64,000 nucleotides of DNA, taken from positions 2,728,001 through 2,792,000 of the forward strand of contig OZ245999.1 in the NCBI GenBank assembly GCA_965230265.1. Reading direction: 5' to 3'. This DNA comes from JAJFKX01 sp965230265. GTDB taxonomy: Bacteria; Pseudomonadota; Gammaproteobacteria; Xanthomonadales; Wenzhouxiangellaceae. How positions within the stretch are numbered: the first letter of the stretch is position 1; the number at the start of each line of letters is the position of its first letter. The notes below the pieces were generated by a model. The model did no database searches and had not been told where the DNA came from. It saw only the letters and a program-made list of their open reading frames with translations. Position numbers and translations under genes: made by a program. Of this stretch, positions 35,112-41,645 are shown one piece after another.

Positions 35112-36014
35112 TTATGCGCATTTAGCCAATGATATCGATGTAATCCGCTGAACGATTTGTTTGGTAATGTCGGGATCACGCAAAATTCGACGATGACCGA
35201 GTCCTTGTGTGGTGATCAGCTCTGCGGTTGGATACGCATCCTTGATTTCCAGTGCATTTTGATAAAGTACTTCCGTATCGGCTTGATCATGCACAATCGT
35301 TAGCTGACCTGACCAAAACTGCTGCAGGGAAGCACATGACAAATCTTCAAAGTCGCGATCGTCTGCCGCCGCCAGATATTGCTGAAAATACTTGCGCGCT
35401 TTACTGGATAAACCCAGCTTTTGAGACGCAAACTGGGCCGGTGCAGCCAAACTGGCAGGTGCTGCCACCAACACCATATGCCGGGGCGCAGACTGGCAAG
35501 GTTTACCATCAGGTGTACGGGTAGCCATCATGCTCATTGCGCCACCGAAAGAGTGACCAATCTGTGCCAGCAGCGGGCCTATCTGCCACTGTACCTCCTG
35601 GATGGCCGCGACAGCCTGCCAGTACTGTACGGTTTTGCCTGGCGAACGACCATGTGCGGGAAAGTCCATGGCGTAGCAACTAATACCTTGTGCCAACAAC
35701 AATGGCACATAGTTGAGCATGTAGTCCGATCGCGAAGTCCAGCCGTGTAATAACAGCACCCTGGGTTCAGGTTTGAAGTGCGAGCCTTCAGCGCGCCAAT
35801 GATGCAGCATCACTGGACCCGCCGAGGTTTCGACCAGTTTGCTCTCGGCTTGTGCCAATGTTGCATCAATCCGCGCCTGCATTTGCTGGTTAAGTTTTTT
35901 AGGTCGTGACATGGGTCGGATAAACAGCTTGAATGCCCCCCAGCCTGCCAGTGATGGCGCAACTAGACTGATACCCCTAAAACACAGCCGGATTGTTGTG
36001 GATATCATCGACAT
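35112..36014 (-). CDS. Alpha/beta hydrolase, MarR-linked
   Basis: 300 residues from the ATG at 36014, which has an AGGAG site 8-9 bp upstream. The longer frame up to 36107 runs through the promoter and operators and into marR, so it is rejected. Hydrolase motifs are VLLLHGWTSRSDYMLNYVPLLLA, the AMDFPAHGRSPG strand, the nucleophile elbow QIGHSFGGAMSMM, and the late ITTQGLGHRRILRD with the catalytic His. A short hydrophobic N-terminus may tether it to the membrane. Its sigma70 promoter (36060-36088) is interleaved with two operator-like palindromes, so control by the divergent MarR protein is very likely. Substrate unknown. Confidence 0.88.
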   Translation of the reverse strand: MSMISTTIRLCFRGISLVAPSLAGWGAFKLFIRPMSRPKKLNQQMQARIDATLAQAESKLVETSAGPVMLHHWRAEGSHFKPEPRVLLLHGWTSRSDYMLNYVPLLLAQGISCYAMDFPAHGRSPGKTVQYWQAVAAIQEVQWQIGPLLAQIGHSFGGAMSMMATRTPDGKPCQSAPRHMVLVAAPASLAAPAQFASQKLGLSSKARKYFQQYLAAADDRDFEDLSCASLQQFWSGQLTIVHDQADTEVLYQNALEIKDAYPTAELITTQGLGHRRILRDPDITKQIVQRITSISLAKCA

Positions 36015-36036
36015 TTTGAAACTCCTGCAGAACCGA

Positions 36037-36042
36037 TATAAT
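36037..36042 (+). promoter_or_regulatory. Consensus -10 box (TATAAT) for marR
   Basis: A perfect TATAAT whose last two bases are the first two of the ATG at 36041. The expected start of transcription would be at ~36049-36050, exactly the next in-frame ATG (36050), suggesting a leaderless marR message. The -35 is weak (TTGAAA, 15-bp spacing). Confidence 0.5.
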
Positions 36043-36043
36043 G

Positions 36044-36057
36044 GTTCACATGAGAAC
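36044..36057. promoter_or_regulatory. MarR operator candidate O1
   Basis: GTTCACATGAGAAC, an imperfect 14-bp palindrome (one mismatched position pair). It covers the expected transcription start of marR and lies just downstream of the -10 box of the divergent hydrolase. It resembles O2, which starts exactly 22 bp later. Confidence 0.6.
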
Positions 36058-36550
36058 AAATAATAGTTCATATAAGAACCAAAATCAAGCAGGCCATAGC
36101 GCAACAAACCCGCTATCTGATATTCCAGGCTTAAGTGATTGGCTCACAGTAGTCAGTACTTACCAGGCCTGTGAAAAGCTAATGTCCAAGCAACTGGCAA
36201 ATATTGGTTTAACATTAGCGCAATACGACGTTTTTGCATCGCTGCTGGTTAAAGACGGCCAAACCCAGCAGGAAATTGCTGAGCGCAACCTGGTGGTCAA
36301 AAGCAATATTTCCGGTATCGTCAAGCGTATGCAGGCCAACGGCTGGGTTATGCGTGAACCCGATCGAAACGATGCCAGGAAAAACCAGGTACTGTTGACC
36401 AAAACCGGCCGACAACTGGCCTTAAAAGGCGTAGCAATTCAATCTGCCGTGGTGAAATTAATGTGTGATGCCATTACCAGCAAAGAATCTTCCCAACTGG
36501 CCGGTATCTCGCGCAAAATGCGCGATGCTTTACTGTCTGCTGACAATTAG
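36050..36550 (+). CDS. MarR-family transcriptional regulator
   Basis: A winged-helix dimeric repressor of 166 residues from the ATG at 36050 (169 from 36041; the latter codon overlaps the consensus -10 box, which argues against it). The MarR core is clear: LTLAQYDVFASLLVKDGQTQQEIAERNLVVKSNISGIVKRM (helix-turn-helix) followed by the wing REPDRNDARKNQVLLTKTGRQLA. The N-terminal ~30 residues are polar and encoded by the operator DNA itself. It is divergent from an alpha/beta hydrolase with 35 bp between starts. Autorepression plus ligand-relieved control of the hydrolase is the likely scheme. It converges with bufC. Confidence 0.9.
   Translation: MRTNNSSYKNQNQAGHSATNPLSDIPGLSDWLTVVSTYQACEKLMSKQLANIGLTLAQYDVFASLLVKDGQTQQEIAERNLVVKSNISGIVKRMQANGWVMREPDRNDARKNQVLLTKTGRQLALKGVAIQSAVVKLMCDAITSKESSQLAGISRKMRDALLSADN
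36060..36088 (-). promoter_or_regulatory. Sigma70 promoter of the alpha/beta hydrolase
   Basis: On the minus strand -35 is TTGATT (36083-36088), the spacer is 17 bp and -10 is TATTAT (36060-36065). The spacer contains operator O2, and O1 lies over the initially transcribed region. A regulator bound here would block RNA polymerase directly. Confidence 0.65.
36066..36079. promoter_or_regulatory. MarR operator candidate O2
   Basis: GTTCATATAAGAAC, a 14-bp imperfect palindrome of the same form as O1 (GTTC, six bases, GAAC). Its start is 22 bp from that of O1, i.e. two helical turns, so two dimers could bind on one face of the DNA. Confidence 0.6.
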
Positions 36551-36575
36551 CTGCGAACGAAGAAACTGTTCACAT

Positions 36576-37394
36576 TCAATGGATTTCGACAATGATGCCA
36601 TTGGTAAACCAAAGCTGCATCAAGCTTACGATTTGCTGACCGACTTGATCGGCTGGATACCAGTTAAGCAATAATTCACACAGCTCAGCAAATTTTTGCC
36701 CATTCAGCACACCACGTAATAATTCATATTCTGCACCATCCAAAGAGCGAAACTGGGTTAGGCGTTCTCGGTCACGCCAGACCAGCCAAGGCCGAACCGC
36801 ATTTTCACCAGTTGCTGATTGAATAACAGCTGCCGCTGGCGGATCACGCTCTGCCTTTAATGCCTGCCAGCTTTCTACACTGTTCCAGCTTGCCATAAAA
36901 AACTGCACGCTGGGATGCAGACGCAATTGTATATCCGGCCATTGTTCGGCTGGCAATGCCTGAACGGTAGAAAAATCCAGACGCTTGCGATCGGCTGCAT
37001 CAAAGCTATCCAGCAATAGACTTTCAAATGCTGCCAACTCAGCCAGAATGGGATGCCCTGAAAATGGCTCATGTATTTTAAGGTATTCTGGCAATGGTGC
37101 ACAAAAATGCCGCAATGAACGAACCTGTGAGGGGTGTGCTTGCAGGTAAGCTTTCAATAACTGATCAAATAAATCATCCCCCAGATAGGCACATAACACC
37201 GGGTGATCGGTCTCTATGACTTTTTGCAACCGAATTCGATAGGCATTGCCATAAATTTCCAGGCGTTGTGCTGCATTGATATTGCCTTGATCCACAACAT
37301 GGTTTTGCAACTCATGTGGCTGACCCAGTTGTTGTTTTTGCAGGTAATCCAAAAACTGATGCTGTAGCTGTTTTAATGGTAGCGCTTCTGCCAT
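36576..37394 (-). CDS. bufC: HvfC/BufC-type DUF2063 protein, partner of the RiPP maturase
   Basis: 272 residues with the DUF2063 pattern: LQHQFLDYLQKQ at the start, then RLEIYGNAYRIRLQKVIETDHPVLCAYLGDDLFDQLLKAYLQAHPSQVRSLRHF. In known systems the DUF2063 protein is the recognition partner of the multinuclear-iron DUF692 enzyme and helps present the precursor. It follows bufB by 12 bp in the same direction and is the last gene of the cluster. No DoxX-type bufD gene follows; the next gene is the convergent marR. Confidence 0.88.
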   Translation of the reverse strand: MAEALPLKQLQHQFLDYLQKQQLGQPHELQNHVVDQGNINAAQRLEIYGNAYRIRLQKVIETDHPVLCAYLGDDLFDQLLKAYLQAHPSQVRSLRHFCAPLPEYLKIHEPFSGHPILAELAAFESLLLDSFDAADRKRLDFSTVQALPAEQWPDIQLRLHPSVQFFMASWNSVESWQALKAERDPPAAAVIQSATGENAVRPWLVWRDRERLTQFRSLDGAEYELLRGVLNGQKFAELCELLLNWYPADQVGQQIVSLMQLWFTNGIIVEIH

Positions 37395-37406
37395 CTATAT
37401 AACGCC

Positions 37407-38288
37407 TTAAGCTGCGCGGGTAACAATGGTTTTCTGATCCAGTTCCGGAAATACTCCCACAGCCAGTTCTCGTGCCTGTTGCAACTCTGCGTATAAATCG
37501 TCGAATTCGGGAATATGATCATCGCGTTCGATCATGGTGCTGACTGGGCCAAAACGCTGTAGCGCCTGTACATATAATGCCCACACCGGATCAGGCACAT
37601 CATGATCGTGAGTGTCTACTACATAATCACCATGATCGGTATGTCCAGCCAGGTGGAACTGACGCACTCGCGCAGGATCAACACCATCCAGGTAGGCCAC
37701 TGGGTCAAAATCATGATTGCGTGAACTGACATAGACATTGTTCACATCAAAAAGCATCAATGCGTCGGCACGCTCTACCACTTCACGATAAAACTCCCAT
37801 TCGCTCATGCCAGACTGTTGATAGGTCAAATAACTGGAGACGTTTTCCAATAACAATTGGCGACCCAGAAAATCCTGTACCTGACTAACCCGATCAACCA
37901 CATGTGCAATGGTTTGCTCGTCATAAGGCAGTGGCAATAAATCATGGCTGTTAACACCCCCTGCCATGGTAAAACACAAATGATCAGATACCCATTCAGG
38001 CTGGATATCTGCCGCCAGTGTCTTGAGTTGCTTGAGGTAATTCCAATCCAGTGGGTCGGTACTGCCAATAGACAGCGATACACCGTGCATCACCAACGGG
38101 TAGTGCTCACGGATACTGGTGAGATAGTGGCGGGGTTTGCCCCCGGCCACCATAAAGTTTTCGGAAATAATTTCGAACCAGTCGACCTTTGGTCGTTGCT
38201 CCAGTACATGTTGGAAATGTACGGTACGCAACCCCAGCCCAAAACCGAGATAGGGACGTTGTGATTGCAAATTGCCCGGATTGGCCAT
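37407..38288 (-). CDS. bufB: Multinuclear non-heme iron oxidase (MNIO, DUF692), bufferin maturase
   Basis: A 293-residue TIM-barrel enzyme from ATG 38288. The family fingerprint is GFGLGLRTVHFQHVLE at the start, WFEIISENFM, LVMHGVSLSIG, WVSDHLCF, LLLENVSSYL, LMLFDVNNVYVSSRNHDFD, RQFHLAGHTDHGDYVVDTHDHDV and TMIERDDHIPEFDDL. These carry the His/Asp/Glu ligands for two or three irons. Such enzymes convert cysteines in a precursor peptide to oxazolone/thioamide or thiooxazole-type groups. The precursor gene is immediately upstream. A longer frame begins with TTG at 38309 but passes through a hairpin; the ATG is preferred. Confidence 0.93.
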   Translation of the reverse strand: MANPGNLQSQRPYLGFGLGLRTVHFQHVLEQRPKVDWFEIISENFMVAGGKPRHYLTSIREHYPLVMHGVSLSIGSTDPLDWNYLKQLKTLAADIQPEWVSDHLCFTMAGGVNSHDLLPLPYDEQTIAHVVDRVSQVQDFLGRQLLLENVSSYLTYQQSGMSEWEFYREVVERADALMLFDVNNVYVSSRNHDFDPVAYLDGVDPARVRQFHLAGHTDHGDYVVDTHDHDVPDPVWALYVQALQRFGPVSTMIERDDHIPEFDDLYAELQQARELAVGVFPELDQKTIVTRAA

Positions 38289-38298
38289 TAGAAACACC

Positions 38299-38318
38299 GC
38301 CCGGGACAAAACCCGGGC
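38299..38318 (-). promoter_or_regulatory. GC-rich hairpin between the bufferin precursor and its maturase
   Basis: Perfect 7-bp arms GCCCGGG and CCCGGGC with a 6-nt loop, in the 74-bp gap between bufA2 and bufB and ending 10 bp before the bufB ATG. The probable bufB ribosome-binding sequence (GGGCGG) lies in or beside the 3' arm, so the hairpin can both slow read-through and mask bufB translation. No long U run follows, so it is not a full terminator. Confidence 0.6.
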
Positions 38319-38362
38319 CGTCCATTATTCAATATTCCGATTAAAGTTGTCCGCCGTGTTAA

Positions 38363-38821
38363 TTATGCGCCAACTTTACCGCCGATATCACTGCAGGCTT
38401 TTTCTGGAATAGCAACAAAACCAGTGCCTTTACAGGAACTCTGGCCAGCGCAGGAGTTTTCAGCAGTGGCACAATCATTATGACCGCCACAAACATTAAC
38501 ACCATAACAATGCACCAGATCAGCTTTGGCAATGCTGCCACGCCATTCGTCACTGACTTCACCACCAACATCAGCACAAGCCTTGGAAGGCATTCCAACA
38601 AAGCCCGTACCCTTACAGGAACCTTGGCCAGCACAAGCGTGGTCGGCAGTGGCACAGTCATTGTGGCCACCACAAACGTTAACGCCATAGCAATGTACCA
38701 AATCAGTACTGTTGCTATCAGCAACATTAGAACCTACAGCGCCAGCATCATTACTGGCGCATCCTGCGGCAGCCATGGCCAATGCAACGCCAGACAGTAC
38801 AGGCATAACAGCATGTTTCAT
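38363..38821 (-). CDS. bufA2: Two-core BufA2-type bufferin precursor (copper-binding RiPP)
   Basis: 152 residues. A hydrophobic leader ends in AAAGC (Cys21), an imperfect lipobox, so it may be a lipoprotein rather than freely periplasmic. Two near-identical cores follow, residues 41-87 and 102-148, 38 of 47 positions identical. Each has the pattern HCYGVNVCGGHNDCATA...CAGQ.SCKGTGFV...KAC with six cysteines, joined by a charged linker (EVSDEWRGSIAKAD). The motif matches BufA2-type precursors, whose cysteines are modified by the adjacent MNIO enzyme and bind copper. I know the single-core form; the doubled form is unusual. SD TAGGAGA precedes the ATG. Confidence 0.85.
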   Translation of the reverse strand: MKHAVMPVLSGVALAMAAAGCASNDAGAVGSNVADSNSTDLVHCYGVNVCGGHNDCATADHACAGQGSCKGTGFVGMPSKACADVGGEVSDEWRGSIAKADLVHCYGVNVCGGHNDCATAENSCAGQSSCKGTGFVAIPEKACSDIGGKVGA

Positions 38822-38856
38822 AAAAGTCTCCTAAGATGTCTTAAAAAATCATTAGA

Positions 38857-38871
38857 TTGATGATCCATCAA
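38857..38871. promoter_or_regulatory. Palindrome in the bufA2 5' leader
   Basis: TTGATG-ATC-CATCAA (6-bp perfect arms, 8 bp with a G-U pair in RNA), between the predicted bufA2 promoter and its ribosome-binding site. It may be an operator acting as a block, or an RNA hairpin. The outer bases GATTGA and TCAA-C are kept in the decayed duplicate at ~40,770-40,790, though the centre has changed. Confidence 0.45.
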
Positions 38872-38914
38872 CCTTGACGAATCAAAATGATGTCGTTGTA
38901 TAAAACCGGCATCA

Positions 38915-38943
38915 TCTATATTTGCTTTCGCCTTGTTTGTCGA
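38915..38943 (-). promoter_or_regulatory. Predicted sigma70 promoter of bufA2
   Basis: On the minus strand -35 TCGACA (38938-38943), 17-bp spacer, -10 TATAGA (38915-38920). This gives a leader of roughly 90 nt that contains the 38857-38871 palindrome. The duplicated copy downstream has a perfect TTGACA at the matching place but a poorer -10. No obvious ECF-sigma or copper-regulator box was recognised. Confidence 0.45.
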
Positions 38944-39097
38944 AAGATTGCAGTAATATCGCTGATCAGCCTCTCACGAAAAACGAATTCATTATATAAC
39001 ATAGCTTTGCAGGTGCCACAGACATGTAGATCAGACTTGTATAGACAGTTTAGAAACACCATAACTGGAACTTCACTGATTAAAGCTTTAAAACCAC

Positions 39098-40435
39098 ATG
39101 TCGCAAATGACTCCCCGTGAAATTGTTCAGGAACTGGATAAATACATCATTGGCCAGAATGACGCCAAACGTGCTGTCGCCATTGCTCTGCGTAACCGCT
39201 GGCGACGGATGCAAACCGCTGACCCCTTGCGTAATGAGATCACCCCCAAGAATATTTTGATGATTGGCCCCACCGGGGTTGGCAAAACCGAAATTGCCCG
39301 CCGCCTGGCACAACTGGCCAAAGCACCTTTTATTAAAGTGGAGGCGACCAAATTCACTGAAGTCGGTTATGTCGGTAAAGATGTCGAGTCAATTATCCGT
39401 GATCTGGCCGATGTTTCTATGAACATTACCCGCGAACAGGCGATTGCCAAAGTTGAGCCGCAAGCTCAGGATGCCGCCATTGATCGTATTCTGGATATTC
39501 TGGTACCTGGACGACAAACCCCTGCATTCGAGAATGAACCTCCAGAGCAGGATGAGTCATTACAAAACACTCGCCAGAAAATGCGTCGTAAAGTTCTGAA
39601 TGGTGAACTGGACGATCGTGATATCGAACTGGAAGTTTCTGCCAATATCAGTATGGAAATCATGACACCGCCTGGTATGGAAGAAATGGCTGGTCAGTTT
39701 CAGAACATGTTTAAAAACCTGGGTGGCGAGCGCAAGCACAAACGGCGAATGAAAATTAAGGATGCCATTCCGGTACTCACAGAAGAAGCCGCCAATGACA
39801 TGATCAATGACGAGGAAATCAAGCAGCAAGCCATGTCCAATGCAGAGCAAAACGGCATTGTATTTATCGATGAAATCGACAAAGTTGTGCGACGTGCCGA
39901 ATACGCTGGTGCTGATGTTTCCAGAGAAGGCGTGCAACGCGATCTTTTACCACTGGTAGAAGGCAGTACCGTTTCAACCCGCCATGGCATGATCCGCACC
40001 GATCATATTTTGTTTATTGCTTCGGGCGCATTTCATATGTCCAAGCCATCGGACCTGATTCCTGAACTGCAGGGCCGTTTACCTATTCGAGTAGAGTTAT
40101 CTGCGCTGGGCGCCGAAGAATTCGCCCGCATTCTGACTGAGCCGGAAGCTTCATTGACACGTCAATACAGAGCATTAATGGACACTGAAGGTGTGACACT
40201 AAAGTTTGAAACTGATGCCATTAAACGCCTTGCAGAGATTGCAGCTCAGGTGAATACCAATACGGAAAACATCGGTGCGCGGCGTTTACATACCATCATG
40301 GAGCGTTTGCTGGATGAGTTGTCTTTCACAGCACCTGACCAAGGTGGAGATGTGGTTACAGTGGATGCCGATTACGTCAACCAACGCCTAACCAACGTTG
40401 CCGATGACGAAGATTTGAGTCGGTATATTTTATGA
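39098..40435 (+). CDS. hslU: ATP-dependent protease ATPase subunit HslU
   Basis: The unfoldase ring of the HslVU protease. 445 residues with Walker A GPTGVGKTE (Lys63), the pore loop GYVGKDVES, Walker B GIVFIDEIDKV, sensor and Arg-finger regions (GRLPIRVEL), and an I domain at ~110-245. The C-terminus is DLSRYIL; the final residues of HslU normally insert into HslV to activate it, and they are intact here. The gene is complete. hslV, which nearly always sits directly upstream, is not in the 276 bp before it; a divergent bufferin gene is there instead. No strong ribosome-binding site is seen before the ATG. Confidence 0.97.
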   Translation: MSQMTPREIVQELDKYIIGQNDAKRAVAIALRNRWRRMQTADPLRNEITPKNILMIGPTGVGKTEIARRLAQLAKAPFIKVEATKFTEVGYVGKDVESIIRDLADVSMNITREQAIAKVEPQAQDAAIDRILDILVPGRQTPAFENEPPEQDESLQNTRQKMRRKVLNGELDDRDIELEVSANISMEIMTPPGMEEMAGQFQNMFKNLGGERKHKRRMKIKDAIPVLTEEAANDMINDEEIKQQAMSNAEQNGIVFIDEIDKVVRRAEYAGADVSREGVQRDLLPLVEGSTVSTRHGMIRTDHILFIASGAFHMSKPSDLIPELQGRLPIRVELSALGAEEFARILTEPEASLTRQYRALMDTEGVTLKFETDAIKRLAEIAAQVNTNTENIGARRLHTIMERLLDELSFTAPDQGGDVVTVDADYVNQRLTNVADDEDLSRYIL

Positions 40436-40504
40436 CCCCAATACAAGCTAACTGTGATTTCCAAACTAAGCTTGCAAAAATGATCGAATAATAATACCCG
40501 ATCT

Positions 40505-40659
40505 AAAAAATCTACCGGAACAGGCATCCTTGCTTGTTCCGGTAAGGATAAGACTTTCTGCGCGTTATCGATAGACTTCCTGTCTTGTTACTTCCATGTA
40601 ACTTTTACATCCTGCAGTACGCACATTTTGCTTTAGTAACATCGCTAAGCACTGTCATA
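40505..40659 (-). ncRNA. Candidate Csr/Rsm-type regulatory small RNA, copy 1
   Basis: Read on the minus strand this ~155-nt stretch holds successive hairpins with GGA in the loop. Hairpin 1 is 40606-40616 (UGC, loop AGGAU, GUA). Hairpin 2 is 40587-40602 (GUUAC, loop AUGGAA, GUAAC), containing ACAUGGAAGU, an exact fit to the CsrA consensus ACANGGANGU. Hairpin 3 is 40573-40585 (AGAC, loop AGGAA, GUCU), containing CAGGAAG. A 12-bp terminator stem at 40514-40543 has loop AAGGAU and is followed by six U. A TTGACA (40687-40692) and TATCTT (40666-40671) could be the promoter, though the 15-bp spacing is short. RNAs of this design sequester the translational regulator CsrA/RsmA. No expression evidence is available. 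Confidence 0.7.
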
Positions 40660-40686
40660 CAAACAAAGATAACCAGTACTAGTCAT

Positions 40687-40692
40687 TGTCAA
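40687..40692 (-). promoter_or_regulatory. -35 box candidate of small RNA copy 1
   Basis: Perfect TTGACA on the minus strand, with TATCTT at 40666-40671 as the best -10 (15-bp spacer). The same arrangement, CTGACA and TATCTG with 15 bp, is kept in copy 2. Confidence 0.4.
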
Positions 40693-40705
40693 TATGAAAA
40701 TATAA

Positions 40706-40892
40706 AACGCTAGGCAGTCCATGCATAACAGCATGTTTTATAACAATCTCCTAGCTGTCTTAAACAATCATTAGATTGAAAATTGATCAATCTTGACAAA
40801 TCAAAATGATGTCTCTGTATATAACCGGCATCATCTACGTTTGCTTTCGTCTTGATTGTCAAAAGATGACATTTATACCGCTGATCAGCCTC
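40706..40892 (-). pseudogene. Remnant of bufA2 5' end and promoter region (duplicate)
   Basis: Homologous to 38786-38974. The first ~12 codons of bufA2 are recognisable at 40706-40742, but the ATG has become ATA and the frame diverges after that. The AGGAGA ribosome-binding site and the GATTGA...TCAATC outer palindrome remain. It cannot make a precursor. Confidence 0.75.
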
Positions 40893-41028
40893 TAATGAGG
40901 TCATTCCCAAGAGTATTTTGATCATTGGCCCTACCAGGATGGGTAAAGAGGTCGAGCCAATTATCCGTGAACAGGCGATTGCCCAAAGTTGAGACGCAAG
41001 CTCAGGATGTTGTCCTTGATCGCATAAA
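40893..41028 (+). pseudogene. Shredded hslU remnant (three joined fragments)
   Basis: 40893-40948 matches hslU 39232-39287 (the Walker A region), ~40947-40972 matches ~39374-39402, and ~40971-41025 matches ~39431-39485. Short shared sequences at the joints (e.g. CGTGA/CGCGAA) suggest deletion by slippage between microhomologies. Single-base insertions and internal stops mean there is no coding capacity. Confidence 0.8.
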
Positions 41029-41052
41029 TGATCGGATAATAATGTCCGATCC

Positions 41053-41208
41053 AAAAAACCACCGGAACAGGCATCCCAGCCTGTTCCGGTGAGGATAAGA
41101 CTTTTTATGCCTTATCGATAGACTTCCTGTCTTGTTACTTCCATGTAACTTTTGCATCCTGCAGTACACACGCTTTGCTTCAGTAAGGCTACTAAACATA
41201 ACCATATC
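41053..41208 (-). ncRNA. Candidate Csr/Rsm-type regulatory small RNA, copy 2
   Basis: The duplicate of the 40505-40659 element. Hairpins lie at 41153-41163, 41134-41149 and 41120-41132, with the terminator stem at 41061-41090 followed by six U. Across the 44 bp holding hairpins 1-3 there is one change from copy 1, and it turns a G-U pair into G-C. In the terminator the single G-U pair of copy 1 is also G-C here, and the loop is UGGGAU, still with GGA. The -35 and -10 candidates are CTGACA (41236-41241) and TATCTG (41215-41220). Confidence 0.65.
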
Positions 41209-41645
41209 AACAGGCAGATAGCCGATACTTGCAATTGTCAGTATGAAAATAAGAAAAGCCAGAGCGAATTGGAGGCACGTGCCAGAGTTCTTTCATTGGT
41301 ACGTCATTGAATCTCTCACACACAATGTAGCTATTGCAGATCAACAAGCCTGAATTGCGATGCAGCACATGCAATCAAGGCTTTATATTTGCAAACAGAG
41401 GCATCCATATCTCCATACTTGTGCGTACGCATAAACCTTACTGGCTGATCTCAGCTTCCGCAATTATCCTAATTGATTAGATTATTCACTCTTAAAATAC
41501 AATTACTTGCAAATGCCATGGGGAATCGCAACTTCTAGCATGGGCGGCACTTAACAAAAACCGTTCATACTGGTTATGCTTTTCTTTATCAGCATGCGAA
41601 AATGTCTTCTGCCGTAACAATTATCAACAATGTAATGACAACACC

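Larger units (their letters stand above)
38786..40707. repeat. Parent unit of a ~1.9-kb tandem duplication
   Basis: This unit runs from codon ~11 of bufA2 through its promoter, all of hslU and the minus-strand small RNA gene. It is followed directly by a second, internally deleted copy (40708-41262). The ends are defined by homology of 38786-38830 with 40706-40750, and of 40678-40707 with 41229-41262. Confidence 0.8.
40708..41262. repeat. Decayed second copy of the tandem duplication
   Basis: About 555 bp remain of ~1.9 kb. Four internal deletions are deduced: the hslU start region, two short hslU stretches, and ~1 kb of the hslU 3' half. The right-hand ~230 bp, which carries small RNA copy 2, is the best preserved part. 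Confidence 0.8.
40436..41645. other. 1.2-kb non-coding region between hslU and ubiE
   Basis: Contains, from left to right: a minus-strand small RNA gene, the decayed second copy of the upstream duplication (remnants of bufA2 and hslU), a second copy of the small RNA gene, and ~380 bp (41263-41645) in which I see no gene or clear signal apart from the ubiE start region. No intact protein-coding gene is present. Confidence 0.75.

Noticed and set aside
38822..39097. Possible hslV hidden upstream of hslU
   Set aside because: The gap is only 276 bp and no threonine-protease start (TTI.AVR-like) or other HslV motif appears in any frame.
40600..40760. GacA-type activating box (TGTAAG-N6-CTTACA) upstream of the small RNA
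   Set aside because: No such palindrome is present near either copy, so GacS/GacA control cannot be claimed.
40710..41054. 114-codon minus-strand ORF between hslU and ubiE
   Set aside because: It runs antisense through the decayed bufA2/hslU duplicate and has no parent in the intact copy; it is an accidental frame.
41002..41205. 67-codon minus-strand ORF overlapping small RNA copy 2
   Set aside because: The matching region of copy 1 reads differently and is interrupted, while the RNA hairpins are conserved; coding is unlikely.
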